From assembly GCF_910592395.1 (NCBI RefSeq), contig NC_088308.1, positions 27,047,501-27,111,500 on the forward strand: DNA of 64,000 bases, in the 5' to 3' direction. This stretch comes from Lineus longissimus. Lineage: Eukaryota; Nemertea; Pilidiophora; Heteronemertea; Lineidae. The notes beneath the pieces are model-generated. The model did not search any database. It was given only the letters and a program-made list of their open reading frames with translations, and was not told the DNA's origin. The position numbers and the translations under genes are program-made. This document shows, piece after piece, positions 28,527 to 40,200 of this stretch; within the stretch, counting starts at the first letter, position 1; each line of letters starts with the position of its first letter.

Positions 28527-28596
28527 AATGTCGACCAACAAGGCTCGAACCTTCGACCTTCCATTCACATGGCAAAAATCCTTAACCACGAGGATT
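28527..28596 (-). pseudogene. tRNA-like sequence, SINE head or tRNA pseudogene
   Basis: The minus strand shows TGGTTAAGG (A-box-like) and GGTTCGAGCC (B-box-like) at about the normal tRNA spacing. The acceptor stem and T-stem do not fold properly, so it is probably a tRNA-derived repeat fragment rather than a functional tRNA. Confidence 0.4.
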
Positions 28597-30211
28597 GGTT
28601 ATAGACAACATTTCATTTATTGCTAATTGATGTTCAGCTGTAGTTCAACACATTTTTCGTATAGTGACCTTACATGCTCATATACAAGGGTCATACACCC
28701 CATCCATCAGATATCTAATCAAACGCAAATACTAGAAGTGTGTACAATTTTGATTGGCGGGTTTCTAACTAACTTAGTCAGATTCCTAGAGCAAAACCAT
28801 AGCCAAAGGCTAAGCTCTATATTTCATTGTGCTTTTGCGGTTACAACACGAAATATCAGCAAGAGTGAAGTTATGGTCGGAAAAGAAAATTGCTTGTTAT
28901 ATTATTATCAATGCCTCTGGCAGATGGGTATTCTATTACAGCCATGTTTGTTGAAGAATTGGACAAGGAACTGTCTCGTGATTGTCGTAGCTTAGTTGTC
29001 ATATTTTGCTCAGTTAAAAGGTACGCGCTCCTTTCAAAGCCACATTCCAAAAATTATACAAACGGGGAAGAGTTGTTGACCCCTTCAAACTCATTATTTT
29101 ATCACTTATCATGTCGTCGCCTCTCGATGACGGAGGACATCTGGAGCCACAGAATCCTGTTGTGACGAAGCATCGAAGATTTCCATTTCCAAAGAGGATT
29201 CTTAAGCAACTTGTATCAATTATAGATTTGATTGTAATCCAATGATTGCTATAATTGCTGTATTGTGAACCAGAACATGCCGTTGATTAATAATCTATTG
29301 ATGCTGGCTCTGTTGTGCTACAGGTGGGCGTTCTTATATTGAGTCATCACAGATCCGTAGGATATTTTGAATTAGCGCTTGACCTTTCGACTGCTGGACC
29401 TATCATTCCAACATAATAACTTTGAAGTGGCTTCAACATGCATGCCTTGAGTGAGGTCGATCAGGAATTTGCCACGTTGGCGATTAGAAATATCAAGTAT
29501 GTTTTATGAAAGGCTATTGGTTGAAATTGACCAACTGATGTACTGTCCAAAACCGAAATTTTCACCAAGCATGTTTTACCAAGCTATTCATATCGGAGAT
29601 AAAAGTTGACTTTACGAAGCAAATAATCAGCTCCCTTAGCGCAAATAACCAATCGCGAAGCTTGTAAATCCTTCTCCTGCACATGGAGAAAAGTAAACTC
29701 TCATCTTCACAACTGAGGAACAAAGCAGTTTTATCAATTCTTTCCCTGAGAAATGTGACCAAAGTCGATTTAGAGTAATACACTGCTGGTCCCACCAACA
29801 ATTTGTCTTTACTTTATTTCTTTGTTCTACGCAGTTAGCAATGCCTTAAATACTTTTGACACCGTCCTACGATGTTTCATTTTCAGAGAGACTGTCCACA
29901 GAGGGTCGCCTCATCAAAAAACTGCTGAGTAAAAATCACTATGAGAACAGATCAAGACCGGTCCGCAACGCTTCCCATCCATTGAAATTAAATGTTACAT
30001 TCAGCCTCTTCCAGATCATCGACGTGGTAGGTACAATAATGTTATATATAGGATGTCCCAATACAAACGACCATCTGGATATTCTTGATCCAGAACGAAA
30101 CCCTAGAGAGTTTCAGGGCCTTCTACATGGTTGAATTGGAAGGAAGAGCTATGAGGTTTAATGTTGTATCTCCAGTGCTCTTCTGAATTTGCGTATCGCT
30201 GCGTGCTTATA
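28597..30211. other. Intergenic DNA, 3' side of the first GPCR gene
   Basis: Short open frames at about 28627-29165 and 29562-30134 have no recognisable domain. Part of the right-hand end is probably 3' untranslated sequence of the minus-strand GPCR gene, but no strong polyadenylation signal was identified. Confidence 0.4.
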
Positions 30212-31189
30212 TTAGATTTGTCTGGCGCATATAATTTCTCTAAGCTCTTTTCTGAAACGTGTACTCACCAATACATAAATATAAGAATTTAGAGAGAAAT
30301 TGAAATTCTCTAGAATAATGCTAAGGTCCAGAGCAAAGCGTTCGATGGCCTTCCAAAGGTAATCATCTTCAACTGGCTTCCATGCTGCGAATAAAAGAAC
30401 TTGGGCTTTTTGTGGGACAAGGCAAAACAGGTATGTGAATGAGACAATAAGCAAAGTTTTGGTAATAAATCTGTCTTGTTCTTTTTCCTTCTCATGTTTG
30501 TCCCCCAACATAATTGCCCTTTTTCTTCCACTCCGTTTAACTGAAATGATGATAGCCACATTGACAAGAAATATAACGCATGCTTGAGTGTAGACGTTGA
30601 TGATAGAATGTATTGCTTGGTAGAGGACATCGTTGGGAAAATGATATGGGCACAGCCAGGTGGCATATTTTGGATGCCTGATCCTCCAGAATGCTGGTAG
30701 ATAAAACATCAAAGCGAGAGTCCCAAGTACAAACAAACTGAGCTTTGCCCGAAACATGGTGCACCATAGCTTTGCTTTGAGTGGAAATATTAGCGCAATG
30801 AGCCGATTTATTGACATTACCACCAACAGATAGGATGATACCGTGATACTGAAATCTGCAAAGAATAGATACTGACGACAGAATGGTCCTTGCACACCAG
30901 GGGCGGTCAGAACCTCTGGAATAATGACCAAAAGCCATCGTTGAACAACGCGAGTAAGAAGGTAAAGGCTGTCAGATAGAGCAAGAAATCTCATGTAAAG
31001 ACAATTGGTGGAGTTACGATACTGGGGTTGAGACATTAGTATCCATGAGAGCACGTTGCCTAGCAAGCCTAACAGAATGATAACCGGTGGGAGATAAGTT
31101 ATAAGAACCTGACTTATGAAGTTCAAAACGACGATTATTTGGTCCGATGTCGGCGGATTCAACTCAATGGTGGGGAGTACGGTCGACAT
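30212..31189 (-). CDS. Rhodopsin-like (class A) orphan GPCR, copy A
   Basis: A single intronless frame of 325 aa encodes a seven-helix plasma-membrane receptor. TM1 carries GLLGNVLSW, TM2 LALSDSLY, and the TM3 cysteine in FCRQY can pair with the loop-2 cysteine in LCPYH. The usual DRY at the end of TM3 is replaced by NRL (MSINRLIAL), TM6 has CLVP in place of CWxP, and TM7 ends NSYIY rather than NPxxY. RFRKELREII after TM7 fits helix 8. I chose the Met at 31189 because the neighbouring paralogue starts at the equivalent position and similarity begins there; an in-frame ATG three codons upstream (31198) is possible. The ligand is unknown; a peptide or chemosensory ligand is only inference. The gene runs divergently from its paralogue at 33147. 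Confidence 0.93.
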   Translation of the reverse strand: MSTVLPTIELNPPTSDQIIVVLNFISQVLITYLPPVIILLGLLGNVLSWILMSQPQYRNSTNCLYMRFLALSDSLYLLTRVVQRWLLVIIPEVLTAPGVQGPFCRQYLFFADFSITVSSYLLVVMSINRLIALIFPLKAKLWCTMFRAKLSLFVLGTLALMFYLPAFWRIRHPKYATWLCPYHFPNDVLYQAIHSIINVYTQACVIFLVNVAIIISVKRSGRKRAIMLGDKHEKEKEQDRFITKTLLIVSFTYLFCLVPQKAQVLLFAAWKPVEDDYLWKAIERFALDLSIILENFNFSLNSYIYVLVSTRFRKELREIICARQI

Positions 31190-33146
31190 TTTTGTCATCT
31201 GTATACATGTATTATCATCGAATCTTTCTCGTGGACTTGTATTCGGCTTTGTAAAATCAAACACTCATGTAAGAAATAACGCATCGAAAATATCACGTAC
31301 AATGCTGGCCGCTGACCATGTGAAAAAGAAGATGGTACCGTATTATCCACATTCCACCTGCTAGGCGGGCGCTTCTCCGGCCTCGCAACAACTTCCTGTA
31401 TTGCCCCGGTTTAACTAACGGCTACGATACTGGAACGTGTTGGGAAATGACCTGATGTTGATGACAGTGCTTCTCCTGATTCGTTCCCGACAAAGCAGTA
31501 ATCGGAAATGTACGGAAAGGAAAAAACCTGCCAGGGAACGTTCGGGAACCCTACGTGACCTTAAGTGGAAGTAGCTAACCCTCTAGCATCTTTTTCTTTT
31601 TTGAATGTGTTGGGAATAAATACAGGAACGGTGGACAACCTGCATTAGCAAGAGCTTGATATCACCAACTGGAACTCCAGTTATTCGATCCTCAAAATAT
31701 ACCGTAGGGTAAACTAATAGCCTTCTGCTTTGACTCTTTTTTTACATATGATAATAATCTTAATCACGCTATTTATCACAGTCGGAAACCTAAAAACCTC
31801 AGAATACCTCCTGAAATAATTGGCCAATTTTAAGCTCATCTTACCAAATGTTCATCTATATTTTGTGAACAATTTCGAAATCCTGAAAGCGGTTAGTAAT
31901 AAGATATGCATTCGAAAATGTGCCTCCGTGTAGTCAATGACTTCTGTGTATAATATTGCCTTTGGTAGGTTGACTTACCCCCACCCTTCTTGTTCCTTCA
32001 GTATCTGACCTAGGTGACCCCAAAGTGACCCTCTATTGTAATGGAAGCACATAAAATCATCCTAATGACCTTTGCAGGAAGAGTACTCTGTGGACCAAAT
32101 ATTGATTGGTCTGTAGAAGACAAAGTCACAACCAGAATGTCGGGAGAGATAACTTTAATTGCAGCAAAAAGGTTTGCATGATGTTAACCATACAATGTCG
32201 TACACAGTGTAATGGCCAATAGTATTGGGCCATGATATAACATTTACAACAACGTACATTTCGCATAGATGAGGAGCTATCTCATGTATATTGGCTATTT
32301 GTAAGGATTTTTCCCTATCTCAAAGCAACAATGGTGCAGCATGTTTCGAGCAAAGCAACTTATGTATCTACCAATTTTTGAAAACGATTTCTAATTAAAA
32401 TTCTATTGAAATCTTCTATTATCCTATTGTTGATTAACACTATGTATAATTTGCTAATACGTGGTAACATGACTCCTCGAATGTCAACAGAGTCTCTCGA
32501 ACCCCGCCATAATAAAAAAGGGAGTTACCGAATCTCTAGTGTCCGTAATATCATACGGCAAAAAAGTCTAAATGAAAAGGTATTAGTTACACGGTCTTAG
32601 GGAGGGATCATATATGATATATGTACTAGTGTTACATTTGAATCATTTGTTGATTAGAACAAAGGACTTTATTGTAAGTGATATATAATAGTGAGGTTCC
32701 ACATCGATCAAGAAATACGATTACGAATTATGAACTCTTAGTGCAACCTCACTCGTATGATGTGTATATGATAAACGATTTCAAAGCAAACCAAGTATTA
32801 TGAACCGGGCTATGATAAAAAGAGTATCGAATTATAAGTCTTGTCATACTGATGAAATTTCTAATGGAAGGGTCACAGCTTACTCCGTATTATAAGCATC
32901 AAATGTACGGAACTTGTGTCATTATTCTGCTCAACGGCTCCTGCATTAACTTCACAATTTGCAGTGGTGTGGGAATAATGCTGATTACATCCAATGAAAA
33001 TATTTGCAACCATGTGAGATTTTTCAGAGCTGACTTCAAATCCTCATCCATTGGTGGGTTTAACAAATTCGTGAATATTCAATGAGGATCTCCCGACGGA
33101 CAAATCGACTTCGCACACAACGTGCTAATGATTCAAAGACATATCA
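31190..33146. other. Shared spacer between two divergent GPCR genes
   Basis: About 1.96 kb separates the two start codons and must contain both promoters unless upstream exons exist. At about 31990-32160 there is a GTGACC/TGACC-rich segment that looks like a dispersed repeat, though I saw no second copy in the window. No TATA box or shared palindrome between the two upstream sides was recognised, and sequence similarity of the two genes ends close to their start codons. Confidence 0.5.
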
Positions 33147-34130
33147 ATGTCGGAACCACCAACTCGCCTCCCAACTTTCCAGCCGGTTTCACTCACAACG
33201 GATCAGAGAATCATCGTGTTAAAGGCCATCCAACATTTTCTCACCGCTTATCTGCCACCCTTTATTATTCTGTTAGGCTTGCTAGGCAATGTGCTCTCAT
33301 GGATACTAATGTCACAACCCCAGTATCGTAACTCCACCAATTGTCTTTACATGAGATTTCTTGCTCTATCTGACAGCCTGTACATTCTTACTCGGGTTCT
33401 TCAACGATGGCTTTTAGTCATTATTCCTGAAATTCTGACTGCCCCCGGTGTGCAGGGTATATTCTGTCGGCAGTATCTATTTATGGCGAATTTCTGTATC
33501 ACATCATCGTCCTATCTGTTGGTGGTAATGTCAATAAATCGGCTCATTGCGCTAATGTTTCCACTCAAAGCAAAGCTATGGTGCACCATGTTCCGGGCAA
33601 GGCTTAGTCTGTTGTGTCTTTACGGTGTTGCCCTTATCTTCAATCTGTCGAATTTCTGGAGGATCAGGCATCCGAAATATGCCACATGGCTGTGTCCATA
33701 TCATTTCTCCAATGATGTCCTATACCAAACAATACATTCAATCGTCAATATCTACATTCAAGCATGTCTTCTTTTTCTTGTTAATGTGGCTATTATCATT
33801 ACAGTTAAGCGAACTGGTAGAAAAAGGGCGAAGATGTTCGGAGCCAAACTTGAAAAGGGGGACAAAGAACAAGAGTTATCCATCACACAAACCTTGCTTA
33901 TTGTCTCATTCACATACTTATTCTGCCTTGTCCCGCAAAGAGCCCAGGCTGTAATATTCACCACTTGGAGGCCAGTTTATGACATTGCCTTTTGGAAGGC
34001 CATTGATCGCTTTTTCCTAGACCTATGCACCATTCTTGAGAATTTTAATTTCTCTCTCAATTCCTACATTTACATCTTGGTGAGTAAACGTTTCAGAAAG
34101 GAACTTCGAGAAATAATACGCGGAACATGA
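33147..34130 (+). CDS. Rhodopsin-like (class A) orphan GPCR, copy B
   Basis: An intronless 327-aa receptor, clearly paralogous to the gene at 30212-31189: long stretches from TM1 to TM3 are identical and most of the rest differs conservatively. It has the same unusual motif set: MSINRLIAL at the DRY position, CLVP in TM6 and NSYIY in TM7. The TM3 and loop-2 cysteines (FCRQY, LCPYH) are conserved. Differences cluster in the short N-terminal tail, TM4 and the third intracellular loop (KLEKGDKEQELS against KHEKEKEQDRFI). The intact frame and conservative changes suggest both copies are functional. The opposite orientation implies an inverted duplication. Confidence 0.94.
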   Translation: MSEPPTRLPTFQPVSLTTDQRIIVLKAIQHFLTAYLPPFIILLGLLGNVLSWILMSQPQYRNSTNCLYMRFLALSDSLYILTRVLQRWLLVIIPEILTAPGVQGIFCRQYLFMANFCITSSSYLLVVMSINRLIALMFPLKAKLWCTMFRARLSLLCLYGVALIFNLSNFWRIRHPKYATWLCPYHFSNDVLYQTIHSIVNIYIQACLLFLVNVAIIITVKRTGRKRAKMFGAKLEKGDKEQELSITQTLLIVSFTYLFCLVPQRAQAVIFTTWRPVYDIAFWKAIDRFFLDLCTILENFNFSLNSYIYILVSKRFRKELREIIRGT

Positions 34131-34474
34131 AAATCTACAAAATCATGATAAGGAAGAGTAATAATGGCTTGCCACCAAATTCACTGATGGTATTCATTAG
34201 ACTTTAACATATCATTTATCCGGGGAAAGGGAGGCTACAGGTCCGAAAAAGTATTAACCCTTTCAGGTTACTACATTGTATAAAAGACGAAATGACGAAA
34301 TTGCAAAGTCCATTCGACGTTCTCTTTAAACTCCTTTCTGTATGGCAGCATCTACTGTTCAACTTCGGAGGTTTCATGCGGGATTTCTTAGAGCTGGGAT
34401 CTTTATAAGTGTGAGATGCTGTCCAGTTTTCCATCTTTGGGGAGATATAAGCTGAAGCCCTAAGGAGCTTGAGA

Positions 34475-34600
34475 CAATGGGTGATATGAATAAAGTCTAG
34501 CAATTGCTTTTACTTCAGTTTTGTACAGAAAGGCCCAGTGTAAATGTACATGGAGTTTTAGATAAAAGCATTTGCTAGTCTTTATTCATATCACCCAATG
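34475..34600. repeat. 126-bp fold-back element, ~37-bp arms
   Basis: The left arm (GGGTGATATGAATAAAG and following, 34475-34512) matches the reverse complement of 34563-34600 (CTTTATTCATATCACCC) with only a few mismatches. The ~50-bp loop is non-coding. This is typical of a palindromic MITE. Confidence 0.8.
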
Positions 34601-34689
34601 AAGGCTTTTAGTGTTGCCAATATCATGACATTAGGACGGTACACAGTCAGTAACTAACCTTTCACGCCGAGATACTAACTATTAACGCA

Positions 34690-34771
34690 CCGCAGACAGG
34701 TGATTTTTATCGCAGCGACGTGTGACGATATTACCACGGCGGTGGGCGATAAAAAGATCACTTGTCTGCGG
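34690..34771. repeat. 82-bp fold-back element
   Basis: CCGCAGACAGGTGAT near 34690 pairs with ATCACTTGTCTGCGG ending at 34771, and the pairing continues into TTTTATCG/CGATAAAA with a 2-nt bulge. It lies only ~90 bp from the previous fold-back element but has unrelated ends. Confidence 0.75.
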
Positions 34772-34939
34772 GCAAAGCTGCAACAAAGCCGATCATCGCT
34801 AGTTGCGCGCGATGCTAAATCTTGTCTTCGGCAGCTGCGATGACCAGATGGGATTTTTGTTCCTCCGTCGCATTGACAGTGATCAGATACTTTGTCCGAC
34901 GGGTATGTCGCCCCAAGACGTTTTCTTCATGATGCTGGA

Positions 34940-36436
34940 TCACTCTTCGGCAATGTAAAGCTCTTCAGATGCATCCATCGTGATCTTTAAATGACCATGA
35001 TTAGCAGGCAGCATTACGGAAAAGAGCCGACACTCGCCGCCCAGCTCCTTGTAGCTAAAGTTCATACATCGAGTGCTTTTCTGCAGACAATAAAGACTGC
35101 AGTCCTCTGAATCCACATCGTAGTATCTCGAGTATTCAAACGCATTGAAGGTCGTGATGGGGGACAAGACGAATGCCTGAACGCATGCATCTGCAAAGAT
35201 AAAGTCAGCATATTAGTTTTACACACTTAAGTTTAACAGGCCAGTAGTGCCATGCTGCTATTCGTGAGAAGAGCCTGTTGTGACGTATAATAGTGACGTG
35301 TTACCCAATTTACTGAACAGCTGAGGGGTTTTTCAATATATTTTCTACTTTATGGTGCCACAATAAAACTTATATTCACTTTGATCACATATGTACATGA
35401 CGAAGACTGCAAATCGTGAAGATACTGCCAACTACTTATGGAACAAAGGTTAAAAGACAAAAATGATCACGGTTTGTTTCTACCAGTCCATGCCACGAGG
35501 GAGAGAGATCAACTGTACCTGAGAAGTCGTGAACGAGAACATGCGCTCCGAAGGCCTCAATTCGACCTTCTTCAGCCCACCGGACCTTCGCGATGCTGTT
35601 GCCTAGACTAGCTAAACTCGCGTCGTTTATACCGTCAACGATCGTGCATTCTACATCTGTATCGGGAATGAAATGTCTTACAGGAATGAACAACTTTTTG
35701 CCAGGTGCATTGTGGACTCCAAGCACATACCCAGGATGAACCTAAAAAAGAAGAAAGTGGTTCTGCATCAGTGTTGTATTGTGTTTGAAAGCTGATATAC
35801 TTCTTGCAACACATTTCTACAAATGATGTCGAGAAGGTATTGGTCGATTAAGTACATGTACAAGAGGAAAGTGCAATAAAAACCTTTGTTACTAGGCCCT
35901 ACCTTTCACTGATCGTTGAGGATTCGTTGAGCCTGACAACTAACTGAACAAAGTGTTAGATGTGTTGTAGCGTTTTTAGAAGGAGCCAATCTATAAGGAA
36001 CTGTTAATTGGTCAAATAACCATGTTACCTCTACTCTCAATAGGTATGTTACCTTGACTTTGTAGCTGATATACTGCGTGTTATCGCCAGGCACAGTCGT
36101 ATTGAAACCTTGCTTTCGCTTGAGAATGAATGTATCTGGTAGTCCAGATTTGGATGCCGCAGGTGTAACTTCCCAAACATCCAAGAACAAACTTGAAATC
36201 TTTGTTTGGTGGTAATACCAACCGATCAGATATCCGCTGCTGTCAATTGTGAAGGCACTGCCCCACAATACGACCAACGAGTCAAGCCCGTGAATATTTG
36301 TATCTCCGAGTTCCACGATTTCCGCATTTGTCTGGCCAAAAAATCTGCGGTACTTGCATAAATTTGGTTCAACTTGTCCGACAATGATTGAAAAAATGGC
36401 AAAATATATGATAATTTTCTTGTTATGGGTTTCCAT
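34940..36436 (-). CDS. Secreted protein with C-terminal PAN/apple domain
   Basis: Three exons join in frame: 36436-36053, 35741-35519 and 35190-34940 (donors AAG|GTAACA and CAG|GTACAG; acceptors TTTTTTAG and TTTGCAG), giving 285 aa. Residues 1-22 form a signal peptide (IIIYFAIFSIIVGQVE). The middle has GYLIGWYYH, LFLDVWEV and GYVLGVHNAPG, a pattern I associate with uncharacterised secreted proteins of marine invertebrates; no enzyme motif is visible. The last exon, from DACVQAF to ECRLF, has the cysteine spacing of a PAN/apple domain (DAC, EDCSLYC, RCMNF, ECRLF), which usually binds proteins or carbohydrate. I infer an extracellular recognition or matrix protein. The exon phases (0 and 1) support the model. 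Confidence 0.82.
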
Positions 36437-37282
36437 CTCTTAACAAATTTTCTTCCTCAGCGATAGTCCGGAGAAAATGTTTGCTCACATATGCTTGCAC
36501 TCCAACTGATTGGAGGTGATGATGGTCACGTATCTAATGCCCATGAAAAGTATCTTGGTCAGCCGAATCGTATTTGTACTTTCATTGACAATTAGTGTTA
36601 CTATGGCCACCTCTTGTCTTGCTGTGCAAACCATTTTACTTTCTCGGTAGTTTTACTTTTTCGCGACCGGTACGGTCAAGCGCTAAACGAAGTGTTCGAT
36701 TCATTAAAAGATGCCATTCATTAGTGATAGTGTTACGAAAACGATCTTACCTCATTACGCGTTTTGGCCAAGGGTCCATTAGAGAAAACGTACGGTGCAT
36801 TAACGGCAACTGATTCAAGATTGCTATTAAACATTATGGAAATCAAGTATGAAATCGATCGTCATGTACTTTGCTATCAATAGCAACTTGTATTTTAGCA
36901 ATATATCTACATGCTAGAACTTTCATTGGCATCTCTGTATATAATTGATGTCACAAGCAAATCCTCTATAAACCCGACTTTCTTCATAATTCTCAAATTT
37001 CCTCCACGTTCTATCGAGCATTGTCTCTAATCTGGTGCATCACACCATGAGCCGGGAATATGCCTCTAGCTTGAGAATCAAGCCTGTGACTGGGCAGAGA
37101 CGATTTTGACTTCATTGATAACTGGCTACCTGAAAAGTCAACGATCTCTAAGTGAAAATATCCAGTTTCAGTTTTGAAACCTCTTTAATGACATCACGAT
37201 TCTGAGCTTGTAGAAGCCCAATCCCCGCTTCTGGCCTGTATACATGTTCGTATTTTTATTGTTTCATGATTTTGTTTTTTAG
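36437..37282. other. Spacer between PAN gene and receptor exons
   Basis: This is the upstream region of the minus-strand PAN-domain gene and the region just before the first recognised receptor exon. I searched it for the missing receptor exons (signal peptide and the usual LL..Y...VRP segment) and found none. Confidence 0.5.
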
Positions 37283-40200
37283 GATGATCGCGGTCAAACA
37301 GTCACAGTCGCTGGTTACTTGGACGTGGTAGGTTGAAAATAATATCAGTTGTTTGCTACCCGGAGTCACCAGGAATTGCTGTCACAGCGGGCGAGCCCCT
37401 GATCCCTAATATCTCTTCGATAGCTTGACAATCTATGGCCTCTAGATCAAATCCTCGTGGCATGGTATGTTAAGGTTTACGTAGTTCCTGTCGTAAATTC
37501 CTAAACCACTTGTATGGCAGGAAACCGCGGTCTCCGGGGCCTTAGTGTTTGTCAAATTGCTAGGATGGATTGCTTTACCGAATACTGATTCCTTGCATTA
37601 ATTTCTTAAGTCGACTCAACGAAATTTCTGAATCCAGAATCAGGTTAGGTTTATATTCAATTTATATAACTGAATTATACGAAGGTCAGGGGATAACACG
37701 CGAGGGATCAACAACAGCTGCGGTGAATGCTAGCTCCTTGAAACTAGCGTTACTAGCTTTGAGAGTATGTAGCCATGAACAAGAGTATGTTGTTGATATA
37801 AATAGGTCACGAAACATCTTAACTCCAAGACGTTGACAAGGCTCCAGTCAGAGAGATTTCCAAAATACCATTTGATCCAACCTTGGAACCGGGGCACCGG
37901 TTCAGCTACAGATAAACAAACTTAACAATTTATTGCAAGATCGAATTCCTCTCATGAATACAAATGCGTCGGTCCCAGTGTACTCCTTTAAATTACTACT
38001 GTGATGGGATTATGATCTCAGCTTTCTCTCGGACCTGGATCTTGGCCATAGTGGTGACGACAAGATCGCGATGTTGTCATCGTCGACATCGATCAATGGG
38101 CATATTATTATGACGAGCACTCCGGCTTAAGATAGGAAAGCTTTTGCTAACATGAGGAGGCTACTTGAATCCAAAGCATTTTAAGAGGGCTAATGGAACA
38201 GAATCGTGTGCCAGCTTTTTCAGCTGACGAAGAGTGTGCTTGTTATCGGTACAGCAGAAGAGTTGCAAGCAGCAATATAGCAAAACACTGCAGCCATATA
38301 CCTTTCATAGAGAATTAAAAGTTAGCGGCATAACATCCACAAATTTTAGTTGATGAGTCCGATTCAGACAGTGTCTGACACTATCATCTTTAATATCATA
38401 GGGGTATCTTGGCCCGCAGGGTCTTTATGACGACTGGGTCGAACGAAGCATCGGGGGAATTACACAAACATGAGCTGACCTGCACAGCAGACGTTTGTCG
38501 GAAAGTCACTGGGTTTTGGAAGTGACGTAGAGCAAAGATACGTCATTGTCTCGTGCGCTCCAGTGATTCTTGCCCAAGCCGTTACTTCCCAGGTAAAATT
38601 TGATTTATTGGCCGTTTACACCTGATCGCGCCATTGCTACTGTCCAGCCTCATTGCTATCAGTTCGAGCTCTAGCCCCAGGTCGAGAGCGAGGTGATAAC
38701 ACAACCTGGTCAAGGTACAATCATCAGACCGGTTACATATTGCTGTTACCGTGTTTAGCCTAGCGGAAATGGCTTCCGAACAGGCTCCCGAAAGACTCGA
38801 TTGTTAATTACCTACGGCGGAAAGTCCATCATCAATATTCGCTCATGGTCACCTGTCACCAGCGTCTAGCAAATCACATGCACCATAATCCAAATCAGTG
38901 TGATTGTTTGGCGGGCTGTTTGCTCCTAACGTCTTTACGAAAAGAAAGCACATTTTTGACAGCTTTTGTGGCCTGAGCGAAGCAAGGTTTTCATCTCTTA
39001 AGTGTAGTTGGGCAAAGCTTAAGTTTAAAAATATCTTACTAAGGGCATTCCTTAAGAGAATGAAAGATTGGTCGTCGTTACAACCTTACTAAAAGTTTGT
39101 TGAAATGGATGCAAAAAGATGGTATTATCCCAAATTTTGTCTGAGAAAATTTGTCACGGCTGCCAAATACGTTTCAAATCCATGGAAAAAGCATTGATTT
39201 CATTGATGACGTTAAAATCCAATGTAAGCTACAACGACGTATAACTTTGTTTTTACGTAACAGCCTGAGAAATCGGTGCCTTACGCAGTCGAACGCAATC
39301 TCGGCGGTGATTCCACATCAGCAACCCATCTTACGTTCGATTAAGTTTATTATCCCCAAGACCGTCATATACACTATGTCTAATTGACAATTTGACGCTC
39401 TGGACACGGTTGTGCTGCGTAAAAAGGCGGTTAAACGCGTCACATCCTAAAATATGGTAACGACACTTAAGGAAGATAGTGATCGTTATGGTCTTTTGAT
39501 TTAAATCGCTTCGTGTGTTCCATGCCAAACTAGACTCTGCATGACAGGGTATGATCATAGCCAGTTTATAGGGCTATGCAAACGGAATCAATTAAGTGTA
39601 CCCATTCACCATCTCGAGGGAGACGTATCTCCTTTCTTCCTGCTTACTCTGACAGGAAATGCGTTAACAGCTGTAACGCTATGCCGCTATTTTCTCTACC
39701 AGAACTCTACGAATATGCATACTTTTTTCAAAGTCTGTCTCTATCGTATAGCAAAAGAACTCCAGTCACATTAACTCTAAGAAAACTAATCATATAACAT
39801 TAACCTTGCAAAACAAGAACTGTTTGTAACTATCAGTTTCCATCTAATACTAAGTACATGCACTTAATGGACCAGTTTGATTCGATCCGGGGTTCTCTCC
39901 ACGGAGTTGAAACAGGCTACACGAGCAACATATTTCCAGTGCCGATTCCATTAAGAAATTACAATAACTAATTGAGTTACGTATGGCCAATATCAAGACG
40001 ATCTAGATATCATTCCATCATGGGAGACTCAGTGCCCAGTATCACTGAACCTGGTCAATTTTGGTTTGGCTCCATTAATAATTTGCACTTCTTATTAAGT
40101 AAGCGAGATGAACATATCGATTTCGGGTTCGGCACGCGAGTTTGGCTCCATCAATGAGTACAATCCCTAATTGGGTTACATGAACTACTCACTGTAAGTT

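Larger units (their letters stand above)
34131..34939. other. Intergenic DNA with two fold-back elements
   Basis: This holds the 3' flank of GPCR copy B, the inverted repeats at 34475-34600 and 34690-34771, and the 3' flank of the minus-strand PAN-domain gene. No further gene is visible. Confidence 0.6.

Noticed and set aside
30310-30938. Other minus-strand frames inside the GPCR gene
   Set aside because: Shadow frames of the receptor, whose true frame has seven helices and a matching paralogue.
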